From: JBDSLU01 sp039916225
GTDB taxonomy: Bacteria > Acidobacteriota > Vicinamibacteria > Vicinamibacterales > Vicinamibacteraceae
DNA length: 14,557 bases
Assembly: GCA_039916225.1 (NCBI GenBank)
Contig: JBDSLU010000379.1
Coordinates: forward strand, 1-14,557
Direction: 5' to 3'
Part shown: positions 6,805 to 13,609 of the stretch, piece by piece
How positions within the stretch are numbered: position 1 is the stretch's first letter
Layout: each line of letters opens with the position of its first letter
The notes under the pieces: model-generated
What the model was told of the DNA's origin: nothing
Database searches by the model: none
What the model saw: the letters and a program-made list of their open reading frames with translations, nothing else
Translations under genes and position numbers: made by a program

Positions 6805-7935
6805 ATGGACCACGCCGATCCCCAGGCTGCCCCCACGCTCGTCGGATCGAGCGCTGCCACTCGTGCGCTCGACGACGACATCACCGCAGCCAGCCGATCG
6901 GACGCCAAGGTGCTCATCACCGGCGAGAGCGGCGTCGGCAAGGACGTCGCCGCCCGGCTGATCCATGGACGCAGCACGCGCGGCCGTCAGACGATGGTCA
7001 CCATCAACTGCGCCGGGCTGCCCGACAGCCTCCTCGAAACCGAGCTCTTCGGCCACGTCAAAGGCAGTTTCACCGACGCCCATCGCGACCGGCCGGGCCT
7101 GCTGCAGGTCGCCAACCGCGGCACCATCTTCCTCGACGAAGTCGGCGAGATGTCGCTGCGGATGCAGGCCCTGCTGCTCCGCTTCCTCGAGACCGGCGAG
7201 ATCCAGCAGGTCGGTGCCGACCGGCAGGGGGCGCGGGTCGACGTCCGCGTGATCTGCGCGACGCACCGGGACCTGCGGCAGCGCGTGCGCGACGGCACGT
7301 TCCGGGAAGACCTGTTCTATCGCCTGAACGTGGTCCACATCCACATCCTGCCCATCCGCGAGCGGCGGGAGGACCTGCGCGATCTCATGCAGCATTTCCT
7401 GGTGCAGTTCGCCGAGCATCACGGTGCCGCCGCGCCGGTGCCGACGCCCGAGGCCACGACGCTGCTGCTCGGCTATGACTGGCCCGGCAACGTCCGCGAG
7501 CTCCGCAACGTCCTCGAACGCATGGTGCTCCGTCGGGTCGATGTCGTGACGCCCGAAGATCTGCCGCGCGAACTGCGGCTGGGGCCGGCCGGTCCGGCGA
7601 TGTCGGCCACCGATGGAGCGCCGGAGGAGACGCGCAACGGGCTGACTCGCCGGCTGATGGGACGGATGCTGGTCCGCGGCGAGTCCTTCTGGGAGGTGGT
7701 CTACGCGCCGTTCCTGGCGCACGACCTGACCCGCCAGCAACTGCGCGACGTCATCCAGGCTGGCCTGGACCAGTGTCAGGGCCGTTACAACGCCCTGACC
7801 GAGCTGTTCAACATGCCGAAGCGGGACTACCGCCGTTTCCTCGGCGCGCTCAAGAAGTTCGATTGCCTGGTGGCGTCGCCGGTGGGACCGGCGCCGGAGA
7901 CCGAGAGCGATCAGGCGACGACCGTCGAGCGCTGA
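6805..7935 (+). CDS. Sigma-54-dependent transcriptional activator lacking a receiver domain
   Basis: A 376-residue bacterial enhancer-binding protein that uses ATP hydrolysis to open sigma-54 promoters. The AAA+ domain spans about 11-260: Walker A GESGVGKD (40-47), Walker B GTIFLDEVGEM (106-116), FREDLFYRLNV (167-177) with the arginine-finger region, and WPGNVREL (226-233). The sigma-54 contact loop reads GSFTDA (87-92) instead of GAFTGA. Only about 10 residues precede the AAA+ domain, so no receiver, PAS or GAF sensor is present; input must come from another protein or from expression level. The C-terminus (about 290-355, FWEVVYAPFLAHDLTR...NALTELFNMPKRDYRRFLGALKKF) looks like a helical Fis-like DNA-binding region, but a divergent one. 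It converges on the secreted-repeat gene 43 bp away, a plausible target. Confidence 0.93.
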   Translation: MDHADPQAAPTLVGSSAATRALDDDITAASRSDAKVLITGESGVGKDVAARLIHGRSTRGRQTMVTINCAGLPDSLLETELFGHVKGSFTDAHRDRPGLLQVANRGTIFLDEVGEMSLRMQALLLRFLETGEIQQVGADRQGARVDVRVICATHRDLRQRVRDGTFREDLFYRLNVVHIHILPIRERREDLRDLMQHFLVQFAEHHGAAAPVPTPEATTLLLGYDWPGNVRELRNVLERMVLRRVDVVTPEDLPRELRLGPAGPAMSATDGAPEETRNGLTRRLMGRMLVRGESFWEVVYAPFLAHDLTRQQLRDVIQAGLDQCQGRYNALTELFNMPKRDYRRFLGALKKFDCLVASPVGPAPETESDQATTVER

Positions 7936-7978
7936 CACCGAGCACGCGTGCGCGGCGTGAGGCGGCTGGCGGGCGCTG

Positions 7979-9613
7979 CTAGTTCAGCGGGGTGCCGGTC
8001 TCGTTGGTGCCGCTGGTCCACAGGGCGCCCAGGTAGTTCCAGTAGACCGAGCGCTCCACGGCGATCGGCTGCGTCGAGTCGACGACGACGCCGAAGCGAT
8101 CGCCAGACGCCAGGCCGACGGTGCCGGCCGAAATGGTCTGGCGCGACCCGGCCGGAACGCTCCGCGTAACGACGATCGGGGTGTCGTCCTCGCGGTAGAA
8201 CGTCACCGTCGCAGTCGCCGCGGTCGACCCGGGATTGGCCAGGAGGACATACGTGCTGGCGCCGTCGACGCCGCCGACCTCGCCTTCGGCCAGGCCGTAG
8301 CGGGTGCGCAGGGTGGTCGTGCCGACGCTGTTGTGCGCCCCGTACCACGGCCCCGGCACGCCCGGCCAGTACATCGAGCGCTCGACGATGATGTTCCCCG
8401 TCGCGGTGATCGAACACGAGACGTCGGTGGAGGCCAGTCCGGGCAGGCCGTCGACCGGAATGGTGGTGCGGCTGGTCGGCGGCAGCGCCCGGACCTCGGT
8501 CCGCGCCACGCCCGACGGCGTGAGATAGCGGATGGTCGCCGTCACGGCCGACGTGTTGGGGTTGCTGATCAGCACGAAGGTCTCGAACCAGGCGCCGGTG
8601 CTCCCCTCGGCGAGGAACCAGTTCCTGGCGCCGGACGGCACGGCGGCCGACGCGTGGCCGCCTTCGAAGGCGCCGTGCGGCCCGTGGAAGTACATCGCGC
8701 GCTCGACCAGGATCGCCTGCGGTGACGTCACCGTCGTGGCGAAGGAACGGAAGGCGAGCTCGGGAATCTGGTTGGTCCAGACCGTGTAGCGCGAGTTGCC
8801 GCTCAGGGAGTACTGGCGCCGCACGACGCCGCCGCCGTCGAGCAGGAAGTCGACCGTCGCCACCGTCGGCGTGGCCGACGGGTTGGCGAGCAGGACGTAG
8901 GTGTCGAAGAACCCGGCGTTGCCCTCGGCGAGGTACCAGGTCGTCGACGGCGCCGTCAACGCCTTGGCCCCGGACGCCCCGTCGGCGCCGTTCAAGCGCC
9001 AGCGCATCGTGCGCTCGCTCACGACCGAAGGCGGTGCGGACACGACGGCCGCGAACGAGGCGCCGTTCAGCTCGGGGATGTCATCGGCCGAGATGGTCAT
9101 CCGGCGGCCGCCCCCGACCGAGTAGCTCCGCGTGATCGGCGACGCCCCTTCACGGAGGTAGGAGACGTTCAGCCAGGTCTGGCTCGCCGCGGTGTTGAGG
9201 ACCGCGACGCGGTAGTCGAAGAAGCCGGAGGCGCCTTCCGCGTAGTAGGTCTGCGCCGAGCCGGCCGGCGCCGCAGGCAGGGTGTCGCTGGCGACGCCGT
9301 TGACTTCAGCGGACGGCACGCTGAACTGGCCGCTGGTGCCGAGGGCGCGGACGATGACGTAATAGCGGGTGCCGGCGGTCAGGTTCTCGAGGCGGACGCG
9401 GGTCACGCTAGGGGTGACGATGACGTTACCCGACCGGGCTCCGGCCGAGGTGCCGTAGGACACCACGTAGGCGGAGAGGTGGGGCTCCGAATTCGCGTCC
9501 CACGCCAAGGTGAGGCCGGCCGCTGCGGCGGCCTGCGTGCCGGCCAGCCACAGGAGGGCTGCCAGCATCACGCGAGTCGAGGTGCCGCGCCAAGGCGCGT
9601 AAGTCTGCGGCAT
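7979..9613 (-). CDS. Secreted Fn3 protein with four DUF5719-like repeats
   Basis: A 544-residue exported protein of unknown function. An N-terminal signal peptide (arginines at 9 and 14, hydrophobic 15-25, AAAAAG at 28-33) is followed by a fibronectin type III domain (about 34-118; WDANSEPHLSAYVVSYGTS, YYVIVRAL). Four tandem repeats of 104-109 residues follow. Each has a [YL]AEG motif (124, 228, 334, 441), an NP/NT-containing strand (YVLLANP) and an ER[TSA][MV]xW/F motif (E200, E304, E412, E521). They resemble DUF5719 beta-rich modules found in secreted proteins. The start at 9613 is chosen because AGGA lies 8 nt upstream and the signal peptide begins well; an ATG at 9646 in the same frame adds 11 residues with poorer spacing. 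No anchor or sorting signal is visible at the C-terminus. A surface or extracellular structural or binding role is inferred. Confidence 0.88.
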   Translation of the reverse strand: MPQTYAPWRGTSTRVMLAALLWLAGTQAAAAAGLTLAWDANSEPHLSAYVVSYGTSAGARSGNVIVTPSVTRVRLENLTAGTRYYVIVRALGTSGQFSVPSAEVNGVASDTLPAAPAGSAQTYYAEGASGFFDYRVAVLNTAASQTWLNVSYLREGASPITRSYSVGGGRRMTISADDIPELNGASFAAVVSAPPSVVSERTMRWRLNGADGASGAKALTAPSTTWYLAEGNAGFFDTYVLLANPSATPTVATVDFLLDGGGVVRRQYSLSGNSRYTVWTNQIPELAFRSFATTVTSPQAILVERAMYFHGPHGAFEGGHASAAVPSGARNWFLAEGSTGAWFETFVLISNPNTSAVTATIRYLTPSGVARTEVRALPPTSRTTIPVDGLPGLASTDVSCSITATGNIIVERSMYWPGVPGPWYGAHNSVGTTTLRTRYGLAEGEVGGVDGASTYVLLANPGSTAATATVTFYREDDTPIVVTRSVPAGSRQTISAGTVGLASGDRFGVVVDSTQPIAVERSVYWNYLGALWTSGTNETGTPLN

Positions 9614-9949
9614 TATTACAATCCTGCACGTCGCTCGGTTGGACATCGCTCCGCCGGACGTTCGGCGTAGGCGCTGGTCTGCGACGGCGGGACTCTAAGC
9701 AATTTCGGGACCCATCTCGACGATTCGCAAAACTCCACGGAATTGCGCAATATTGGCCGGTATTCGTGGGCGCTGGGCCGTCACCAGACACTCGAAAACG
9801 TAATCCTGTCGATCCGGCCGCTTGGAAATTCATTCGCTGTTGGTCCCAAAACTACACGCCGTGATGCACGAATATGCACATCGCCTTGACTTGCCTGTAG
9901 TTTGCGGCGACCGTACACGGCCGGGCGGCTCGGACGCTGGCAGGAGCAG
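9614..9949. other. 336-bp divergent intergenic region
   Basis: This is the only gene-free stretch over 300 bp. It is clearly less GC-rich than its surroundings. It contains a possible minus-strand sigma-54 element (9699-9713), overlapping palindromes ATTGCGCAAT (9742-9751) and CAATATTG (9748-9755), an ATGCAC direct repeat with 10-bp spacing (9864-9869 and 9874-9879), and a TTGACT hexamer (9886-9891) without a good -10 partner. The segment TTTCGGGACCCA (9703-9714) recurs in inverted orientation at 9839-9850 with two mismatches. No convincing small gene or structured RNA was found. It probably carries promoters for both the secreted-repeat gene and rmlA. Confidence 0.6.
9699..9713 (-). promoter_or_regulatory. 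Possible sigma-54 promoter of the secreted-repeat gene
   Basis: Read on the minus strand, GGGTCCCGAAATTGC gives the invariant GG-N10-GC spacing with a complete TTGC -12 element; the -24 element is only partly conserved (GGGTCCC against TGGCACG). A transcript would start near 9687, leaving a leader of about 75 nt before the ATG at 9613. A sigma-54 activator gene lies directly beyond the target gene. GG-N10-GC occurs by chance in GC-rich DNA, so this is a candidate only. Confidence 0.3.
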
Positions 9950-10864
9950 ATGAACAGCGTGTTGAAAGGGATCATCCTGGCAGGCGGCAGCGGTACGCGG
10001 CTGTATCCCGTCACCAAGGGCGTGTGCAAGCAGCTGGTTCCCGTCTACAACAAGCCGATGGTCTACTACCCGCTGGCCACGCTGATGCTGGCGGGTATCC
10101 AGGACATCCTCATCATCACGACGCCAGAGGATCAGGAGAGCTTCCGGCGCCTCCTGGGCAGCGGGGCCGACCTGGGCCTGCGACTCAGCTACACGGCCCA
10201 ACCAAGCCCCGACGGCCTCGCACAGGCCTTCATCCTCGGGCGGGAGTTCATCGGCCGCGACCGGGTCGCGCTCGCCCTCGGCGACAACATCTTCTTTGGC
10301 CACGGGTTTCCCGACGTGCTGCGCGCCGCCAGCGAGCGCACCGAGGGCGCCACCGTGTTCGGCTATGCCGTCCGGGATCCCGAGCGTTACGGGGTGGTGG
10401 AGTTCGACCGCGACGGTCGCGCCATCAGCCTGGAAGAGAAGCCGGAGCACCCCAAGTCGCACCATGCGGTGACCGGGCTCTACTTCTACGACAACCACGT
10501 CGTCGACATCGCCGCGTCGCTTCGTCCCTCGCCGCGTGGCGAGCTCGAGATCACCGACGTCAACCGCTGCTACCTCGAGGCCGGCGCGCTGGTGGTCGAA
10601 CGCCTTGGCCGCGGTGTCGCCTGGCTCGATACCGGCACGCACGAGTCGCTGCTGCAGGCGTCGCAGTTCGTCCAGACCATCGAGGAACGACAGGGGCTGA
10701 TGATCTGCTGCGTCGAGGAAATCGCCTACCGCATGGGCTACATCGGCGCCGACGATCTGGCCCGCATCGCGGCGCCGATGCGCCGCAATTCATACGGTGA
10801 ATACCTGCTGCGGATGCTCGAGCAGGAGGCAGCCGAGTCGAACCGGCCCGGGGCGCGCGCGTGA
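9950..10864 (+). CDS. rmlA: Glucose-1-phosphate thymidylyltransferase RmlA
   Basis: A 304-residue cytosolic enzyme making dTDP-glucose from glucose-1-phosphate and dTTP, the first step of dTDP-L-rhamnose synthesis. It shows the nucleotidyltransferase signature GIILAGGSGTRLYPVTK (7-23), KQLVPVYNKPMVYYPL (27-42), the metal-binding GDNIFFG (111-117), the sugar-binding EEKP (162-165) and TGLYFYD (175-181), and WLDTGTHESL (225-234). Length and motifs are normal for short RmlA. The start is ATG 9950 with AGGAG 3 nt upstream and fits the family N-terminus; a TTG at 9902 would add 16 atypical residues. The stop overlaps the rmlC GTG by 4 bp, so the two are co-translated. rmlB and rmlD are not in the window. 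Confidence 0.97.
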   Translation: MNSVLKGIILAGGSGTRLYPVTKGVCKQLVPVYNKPMVYYPLATLMLAGIQDILIITTPEDQESFRRLLGSGADLGLRLSYTAQPSPDGLAQAFILGREFIGRDRVALALGDNIFFGHGFPDVLRAASERTEGATVFGYAVRDPERYGVVEFDRDGRAISLEEKPEHPKSHHAVTGLYFYDNHVVDIAASLRPSPRGELEITDVNRCYLEAGALVVERLGRGVAWLDTGTHESLLQASQFVQTIEERQGLMICCVEEIAYRMGYIGADDLARIAAPMRRNSYGEYLLRMLEQEAAESNRPGARA

Positions 10865-11400
10865 TCGTGACCCCGACCCCGGCCCTGCCGGACGTGCTGA
10901 TCATCGAGCCGCGCGTCTTCCCGGACGATCGCGGCTTCTTCGTCGAAACCTACAACGCCCCGCGCTATCGTGCCGCCGGCGTAGACGTCGCCTTCGTCCA
11001 GGACAACCACTCGCGCTCGGTCCGGGGCACGCTGCGCGGCCTGCACTGGCAGACGGCACCGCACCCGCAGGCCAAGCTGATTCGCGTCCTCGACGGCGAG
11101 ATCCTCGATGTCGCGGTCGACATCCGCCACGGCTCGCCGACCTTCGGCCGCTGGGCCGCCGTGACGCTGTCGGCCGACAACTTCCGCCAGCTGTTCGTCC
11201 CGGTCGGCTTCGCCCACGGCTTCCTGGTGATCAGCGCGTCCGCCGACATCGAATACAAGTGCTCCGACGTCTACGACCCGGCCGCCGAGCGCGGCCTGAT
11301 GTGGAACGACCCGGAGATCGGCATCGCCTGGCCGGTCACCGAGCCCCTCCTCTCGGCGCGCGATCGCACCCACCCGCCCCTGGGCGCTCTCCGGGTCTAG
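10861..11400 (+). CDS. rmlC: dTDP-4-dehydrorhamnose 3,5-epimerase RmlC
   Basis: A 179-residue cupin-fold epimerase that inverts C3 and C5 of dTDP-4-keto-6-deoxyglucose on the way to dTDP-L-rhamnose, used in surface polysaccharides. Motifs: F-x-DDRGFFVETYN (20-32), QDNHSRS (47-53), LRGLHWQ (58-64) with catalytic His62, PVGFAHGFLV (114-123), EYKCSDVY (131-138) with catalytic Tyr132, and PLLSARD (162-168) with the conserved Asp168. These sit at the same spacing as His63/Tyr133/Asp170 of well-studied RmlC enzymes. The GTG start overlaps the rmlA stop (GTGA). Normal length. Confidence 0.97.
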   Translation: MIVTPTPALPDVLIIEPRVFPDDRGFFVETYNAPRYRAAGVDVAFVQDNHSRSVRGTLRGLHWQTAPHPQAKLIRVLDGEILDVAVDIRHGSPTFGRWAAVTLSADNFRQLFVPVGFAHGFLVISASADIEYKCSDVYDPAAERGLMWNDPEIGIAWPVTEPLLSARDRTHPPLGALRV

Positions 11401-11416
11401 CAGCCCGTCCCGCAGC

Positions 11417-11422
11417 TATAAT
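11417..11422 (+). promoter_or_regulatory. TATAAT -10 box just before the HD-GYP regulator
   Basis: A perfect TATAAT lies in the 31-bp gap after rmlC, with its last base 10 nt before the GTG at 11432. The expected transcription start is near 11429, giving a leader of about 3 nt. There is no Shine-Dalgarno and no clear -35. It implies that the regulator has its own promoter and is not simply the third gene of the rml operon. Confidence 0.55.
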
Positions 11423-11431
11423 CCCGCCAGC

Positions 11432-12484
11432 GTGGTTGCCGTCGGCGACGTCCTGGGCGCGGCGCGAATTCTCGTCATCGACGACGAGCCGGCCAACGTA
11501 CGCATGCTCGACCGGCTGCTGACCACCTCTGGCTGCCGGCACGTCACGACCATCACCGACCCGCGCGAAGTCATCGGCCAGATGCCGATCGCGCGGCCCG
11601 ACCTGATCATCCTCGACCTGCACATGCCCCACCTCGACGGGTTCGAGGTGATGCAGGCGCTCCGGCCGCTGCTCTCCGTCGAGCGCTACCTGCCGATGCT
11701 GATCATCACCGCCGACGACGCGCCGCCGGTGAAGCAGCGGGCGCTGGCGATGGGGGCCCGCGATTTCCTGGCCAAGCCCTTCGACAGCGTCGAAGCCCTG
11801 CTGCGGATCCGCAACCTGCTGGTGACGCGGCAGCTCTATGCCCAGCTCGAACGCGAGCAGCAGCGGCTCGAGCTGGCCGTCGAGGAGCGGACCCGGGCCC
11901 TCGCCAGCACCCACATCGAGATCGTCTACCGCCTCGCCCGGGCCGCCGAGTACCGCGACGACAACACCGGCGAGCACACCCGTCGCGTCGGCCGCTTGTC
12001 GGGCGAGTTGGCGCGGATGCTCGGTCTGTCCGAGGGCGACGCCGCGATGATCGAGCGGGCGGCACCGCTCCACGACGTCGGCAAGGTCGGCGTCCCCGAC
12101 GCCATTCTCCTGAAGCCGTCGAAGCTCGCCCCCGGCGAGCTGGACATCATCCGCACCCACCCGGCGATGGGCGCACGGATCCTGTCCGGCAGCCGCGTCC
12201 CGCTGCTGCGGATGGCCGAGGAAATCGCCCACTCGCACCACGAGCGCTGGGACGGGCGCGGCTATCCGCACGGCCGATCCGGCGAGGGCATCCCGCTCGC
12301 CGGCCGCATCGTCGCCCTCGCCGACGCCTACGACGCGATGACGCACGATCGCCCGTACAAGCAGGGCATCGCGCCAGAGAAGGCGCGCGAGATCGTCGAG
12401 AGCGAGCGCGGCCAGCACTTCGACCCGCAGGTGGTCGACGCCTTCATCCGCGTCTTCCCGAACCTGCCCGCCGCGCTGGCCTGA
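11432..12484 (+). CDS. HD-GYP domain response regulator (cyclic-di-GMP phosphodiesterase type)
   Basis: A 350-residue RpfG-like protein. The receiver domain (about 12-130) has the acidic pair Asp17/Asp18, phosphoacceptor Asp62 in ILDLHMP, Thr93 in IITADDAP and KPF (115-117). A charged helical linker (about 133-160) follows, predicted to be coiled-coil. The HD-GYP domain (about 163-345) has H182, HDVGK (214-218), HSHHERWDGRGYP (267-279) with the GYP triad, and DAYDAMTHDRPYK (298-310). HD-GYP proteins degrade cyclic di-GMP through a metal centre, and the key ligands appear intact, so activity is likely. No histidine kinase lies in the window, so its partner is elsewhere. The start is GTG 11432, just after TATAAT, without Shine-Dalgarno. 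A link to rhamnose polysaccharide output is conceivable from position only. Confidence 0.95.
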   Translation: MVAVGDVLGAARILVIDDEPANVRMLDRLLTTSGCRHVTTITDPREVIGQMPIARPDLIILDLHMPHLDGFEVMQALRPLLSVERYLPMLIITADDAPPVKQRALAMGARDFLAKPFDSVEALLRIRNLLVTRQLYAQLEREQQRLELAVEERTRALASTHIEIVYRLARAAEYRDDNTGEHTRRVGRLSGELARMLGLSEGDAAMIERAAPLHDVGKVGVPDAILLKPSKLAPGELDIIRTHPAMGARILSGSRVPLLRMAEEIAHSHHERWDGRGYPHGRSGEGIPLAGRIVALADAYDAMTHDRPYKQGIAPEKAREIVESERGQHFDPQVVDAFIRVFPNLPAALA

Positions 12485-12520
12485 CGGCCGCGCCACGACG
12501 ACGTCGCCGCGATCGTGAGC

Positions 12521-12537
12521 CGGGCCTCGCAGGCCCG
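12521..12537. terminator. Bidirectional hairpin between convergent genes
   Basis: CGGGCCT-CGC-AGGCCCG forms a perfect 7-bp stem with a 3-nt loop, lying in the 56-bp gap between the stops of the HD-GYP regulator and mak. There is no T-tract on either side, as is common in GC-rich genomes. Its position between convergent genes makes it a reasonable two-way terminator. Confidence 0.5.
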
Positions 12538-12540
12538 CGC

Positions 12541-13482
12541 CTACTCCGGTGCGTCGGCGGCTTCCGCCGCTGTCCACAACCAGGCCGCCCCGCGCACGCC
12601 GCTCGAATCGCCATGCCGCGCCGGCACCAGCCGCGTGTCGACGCGATCACTGAACACCCACGCCGGCCAGCGAGCCGGCACGTTGGTGTAGAGCCGAGCG
12701 AGGTTCGAGACACCGCCACCGAGAACGATGACGTGCGGATCGAGCACGTTGATGATCGAGGCCAGGCCGCGCGCCAGCCGATCCTCGTAGCGGAGGATGA
12801 TCGACTCGGCCAGCGCGTCACCCGCGGCGGCCTTGGCGGCGATGGCCGCGACATCCGGGATCGGCTGCCCGGCCGGCAGTCCGGCTTCAGCGGCGTACTC
12901 CCGGGCGACGGCGGGGCCTGACAGGAAGGTTTCGACGCAGCCGAAACGCCCGCAGTAGCAGGCGGGCCCGGGCCGTTCCTCGTCGCGCGGCCACGGCAGC
13001 GGGATATGGCCCCATTCGCCGGCGATCGCGTTCGGCCCGGAGACCAGGCGCTGATGCACGACCACGCCACCGCCGGTACCGGTGCCGATGATGACGCCGA
13101 AGACGGTGGGCGCCCCGGCTGCCGCGCCGTCGGCCGCCTCGGACAGGGCGAAGCAGTCGGCGTCGTTGGCGACGCGCACCGGCCGACCCAGCGCCGCCGA
13201 GATGTCGATACTGAACCGGCGCCCGTTGAGCCACGTCGAGTTGGCGTTCTTGACCAGGCCGGTCGCCGGCGAGATCGCCCCCGGCATGCCGACGCCGACC
13301 GTGCACCGGCTCGAGACGTCGCGCTCGATCTTCGTCACCAGGGCGGCCACCGCCGCCACGGTCTCCTCGTAGCGATCGCGGGGCGTGGCCACGCGTTCGC
13401 GAGCCAGCAGCGTGCCCGCGGCGTCGATCACGACGCCCTCGATCTTCGTGCCGCCCAAGTCGATGCCGATCCGCAGCGTCAT
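12541..13482 (-). CDS. mak: ROK-family fructokinase (Mak-like)
   Basis: A 313-residue sugar kinase of the ROK family. It shows the ATP-binding DLGGTK (8-13), VGVGMPGAISPATG (62-75), KNANSTWLNG (78-87), the catalytic Asp107 in ANDADC, VIIGTGTGGGV (130-140), and the zinc site GEWGH (155-159, His159) with CYCGRFGCVE (175-184, Cys175/177/182). The last stretch, HGDSSGVRGAAWLW (290-303), and the KNANSTWLNG block closely match what I recall of E. coli Mak, a manno(fructo)kinase acting on fructose. Other ROK hexokinases are possible. The ATG at 13482 fits the family N-terminus; no Shine-Dalgarno is seen, but the leader has an A-rich stretch and a hairpin. It diverges from truA. Confidence 0.93.
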   Translation of the reverse strand: MTLRIGIDLGGTKIEGVVIDAAGTLLARERVATPRDRYEETVAAVAALVTKIERDVSSRCTVGVGMPGAISPATGLVKNANSTWLNGRRFSIDISAALGRPVRVANDADCFALSEAADGAAAGAPTVFGVIIGTGTGGGVVVHQRLVSGPNAIAGEWGHIPLPWPRDEERPGPACYCGRFGCVETFLSGPAVAREYAAEAGLPAGQPIPDVAAIAAKAAAGDALAESIILRYEDRLARGLASIINVLDPHVIVLGGGVSNLARLYTNVPARWPAWVFSDRVDTRLVPARHGDSSGVRGAAWLWTAAEAADAPE

Positions 13483-13494
13483 TGTTTGTTGGCG

Positions 13495-13515
13495 GGCGCC
13501 GCCCTCAGCGGCGCC
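13495..13515. repeat. Hairpin in the mak leader
   Basis: A perfect 8-bp inverted repeat (GGCGCCGC / GCGGCGCC) with a 5-nt loop ends 13 nt before the mak ATG. It would fold in the mak 5' leader if transcription starts farther upstream. It could affect translation or serve as a binding site; the function is unknown. Confidence 0.4.
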
Positions 13516-13548
13516 GCTGGAAGCCTTGCGAATCGCGCCGCAGCTTCA

Positions 13549-13569
13549 GCCGACGCTGAGCGCGTCGGC
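13549..13569. repeat. Second hairpin in the mak-truA spacer
   Basis: A perfect 8-bp inverted repeat (GCCGACGC / GCGTCGGC) with a 5-nt loop, the same geometry as the hairpin at 13495-13515 but a different sequence. It lies about 24 bp upstream of the truA -10-like box, where an activator or repressor could bind. Confidence 0.4.
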
Positions 13570-13592
13570 CGAGCGGCGCGGCAGGCTTCGCC

Positions 13593-13598
13593 CATAAT
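13593..13598 (+). promoter_or_regulatory. -10-like box of truA
   Basis: CATAAT, one base from TATAAT, has its last base 12 nt before the truA ATG at 13610. Transcription would start near 13605 with a leader of about 5 nt. No Shine-Dalgarno and no clear -35 are seen. Motif match only. Confidence 0.45.
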
Positions 13599-13609
13599 GA
13601 TGGCAGACG

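Noticed and set aside
6244..7938. A 564-codon minus-strand frame across the sigma-54 activator
   Set aside because: Opposite strand of a motif-complete AAA+ gene; no recognisable features.
7942..7951. GCACGCGTGC palindrome between the convergent activator and repeat-protein genes as a terminator
   Set aside because: No loop and no T-tract; too short to support a terminator.
9891..9905. A sigma-54-like element (TTGCCTGTAGTTTGC) before rmlA
   Set aside because: The -12 TTGC matches, but the invariant GG of the -24 element is TG, so I do not call it.
11336..12577. A 413-codon minus-strand frame across the HD-GYP regulator
   Set aside because: Antisense to a gene with all receiver and HD-GYP motifs; composition is shadow-like.
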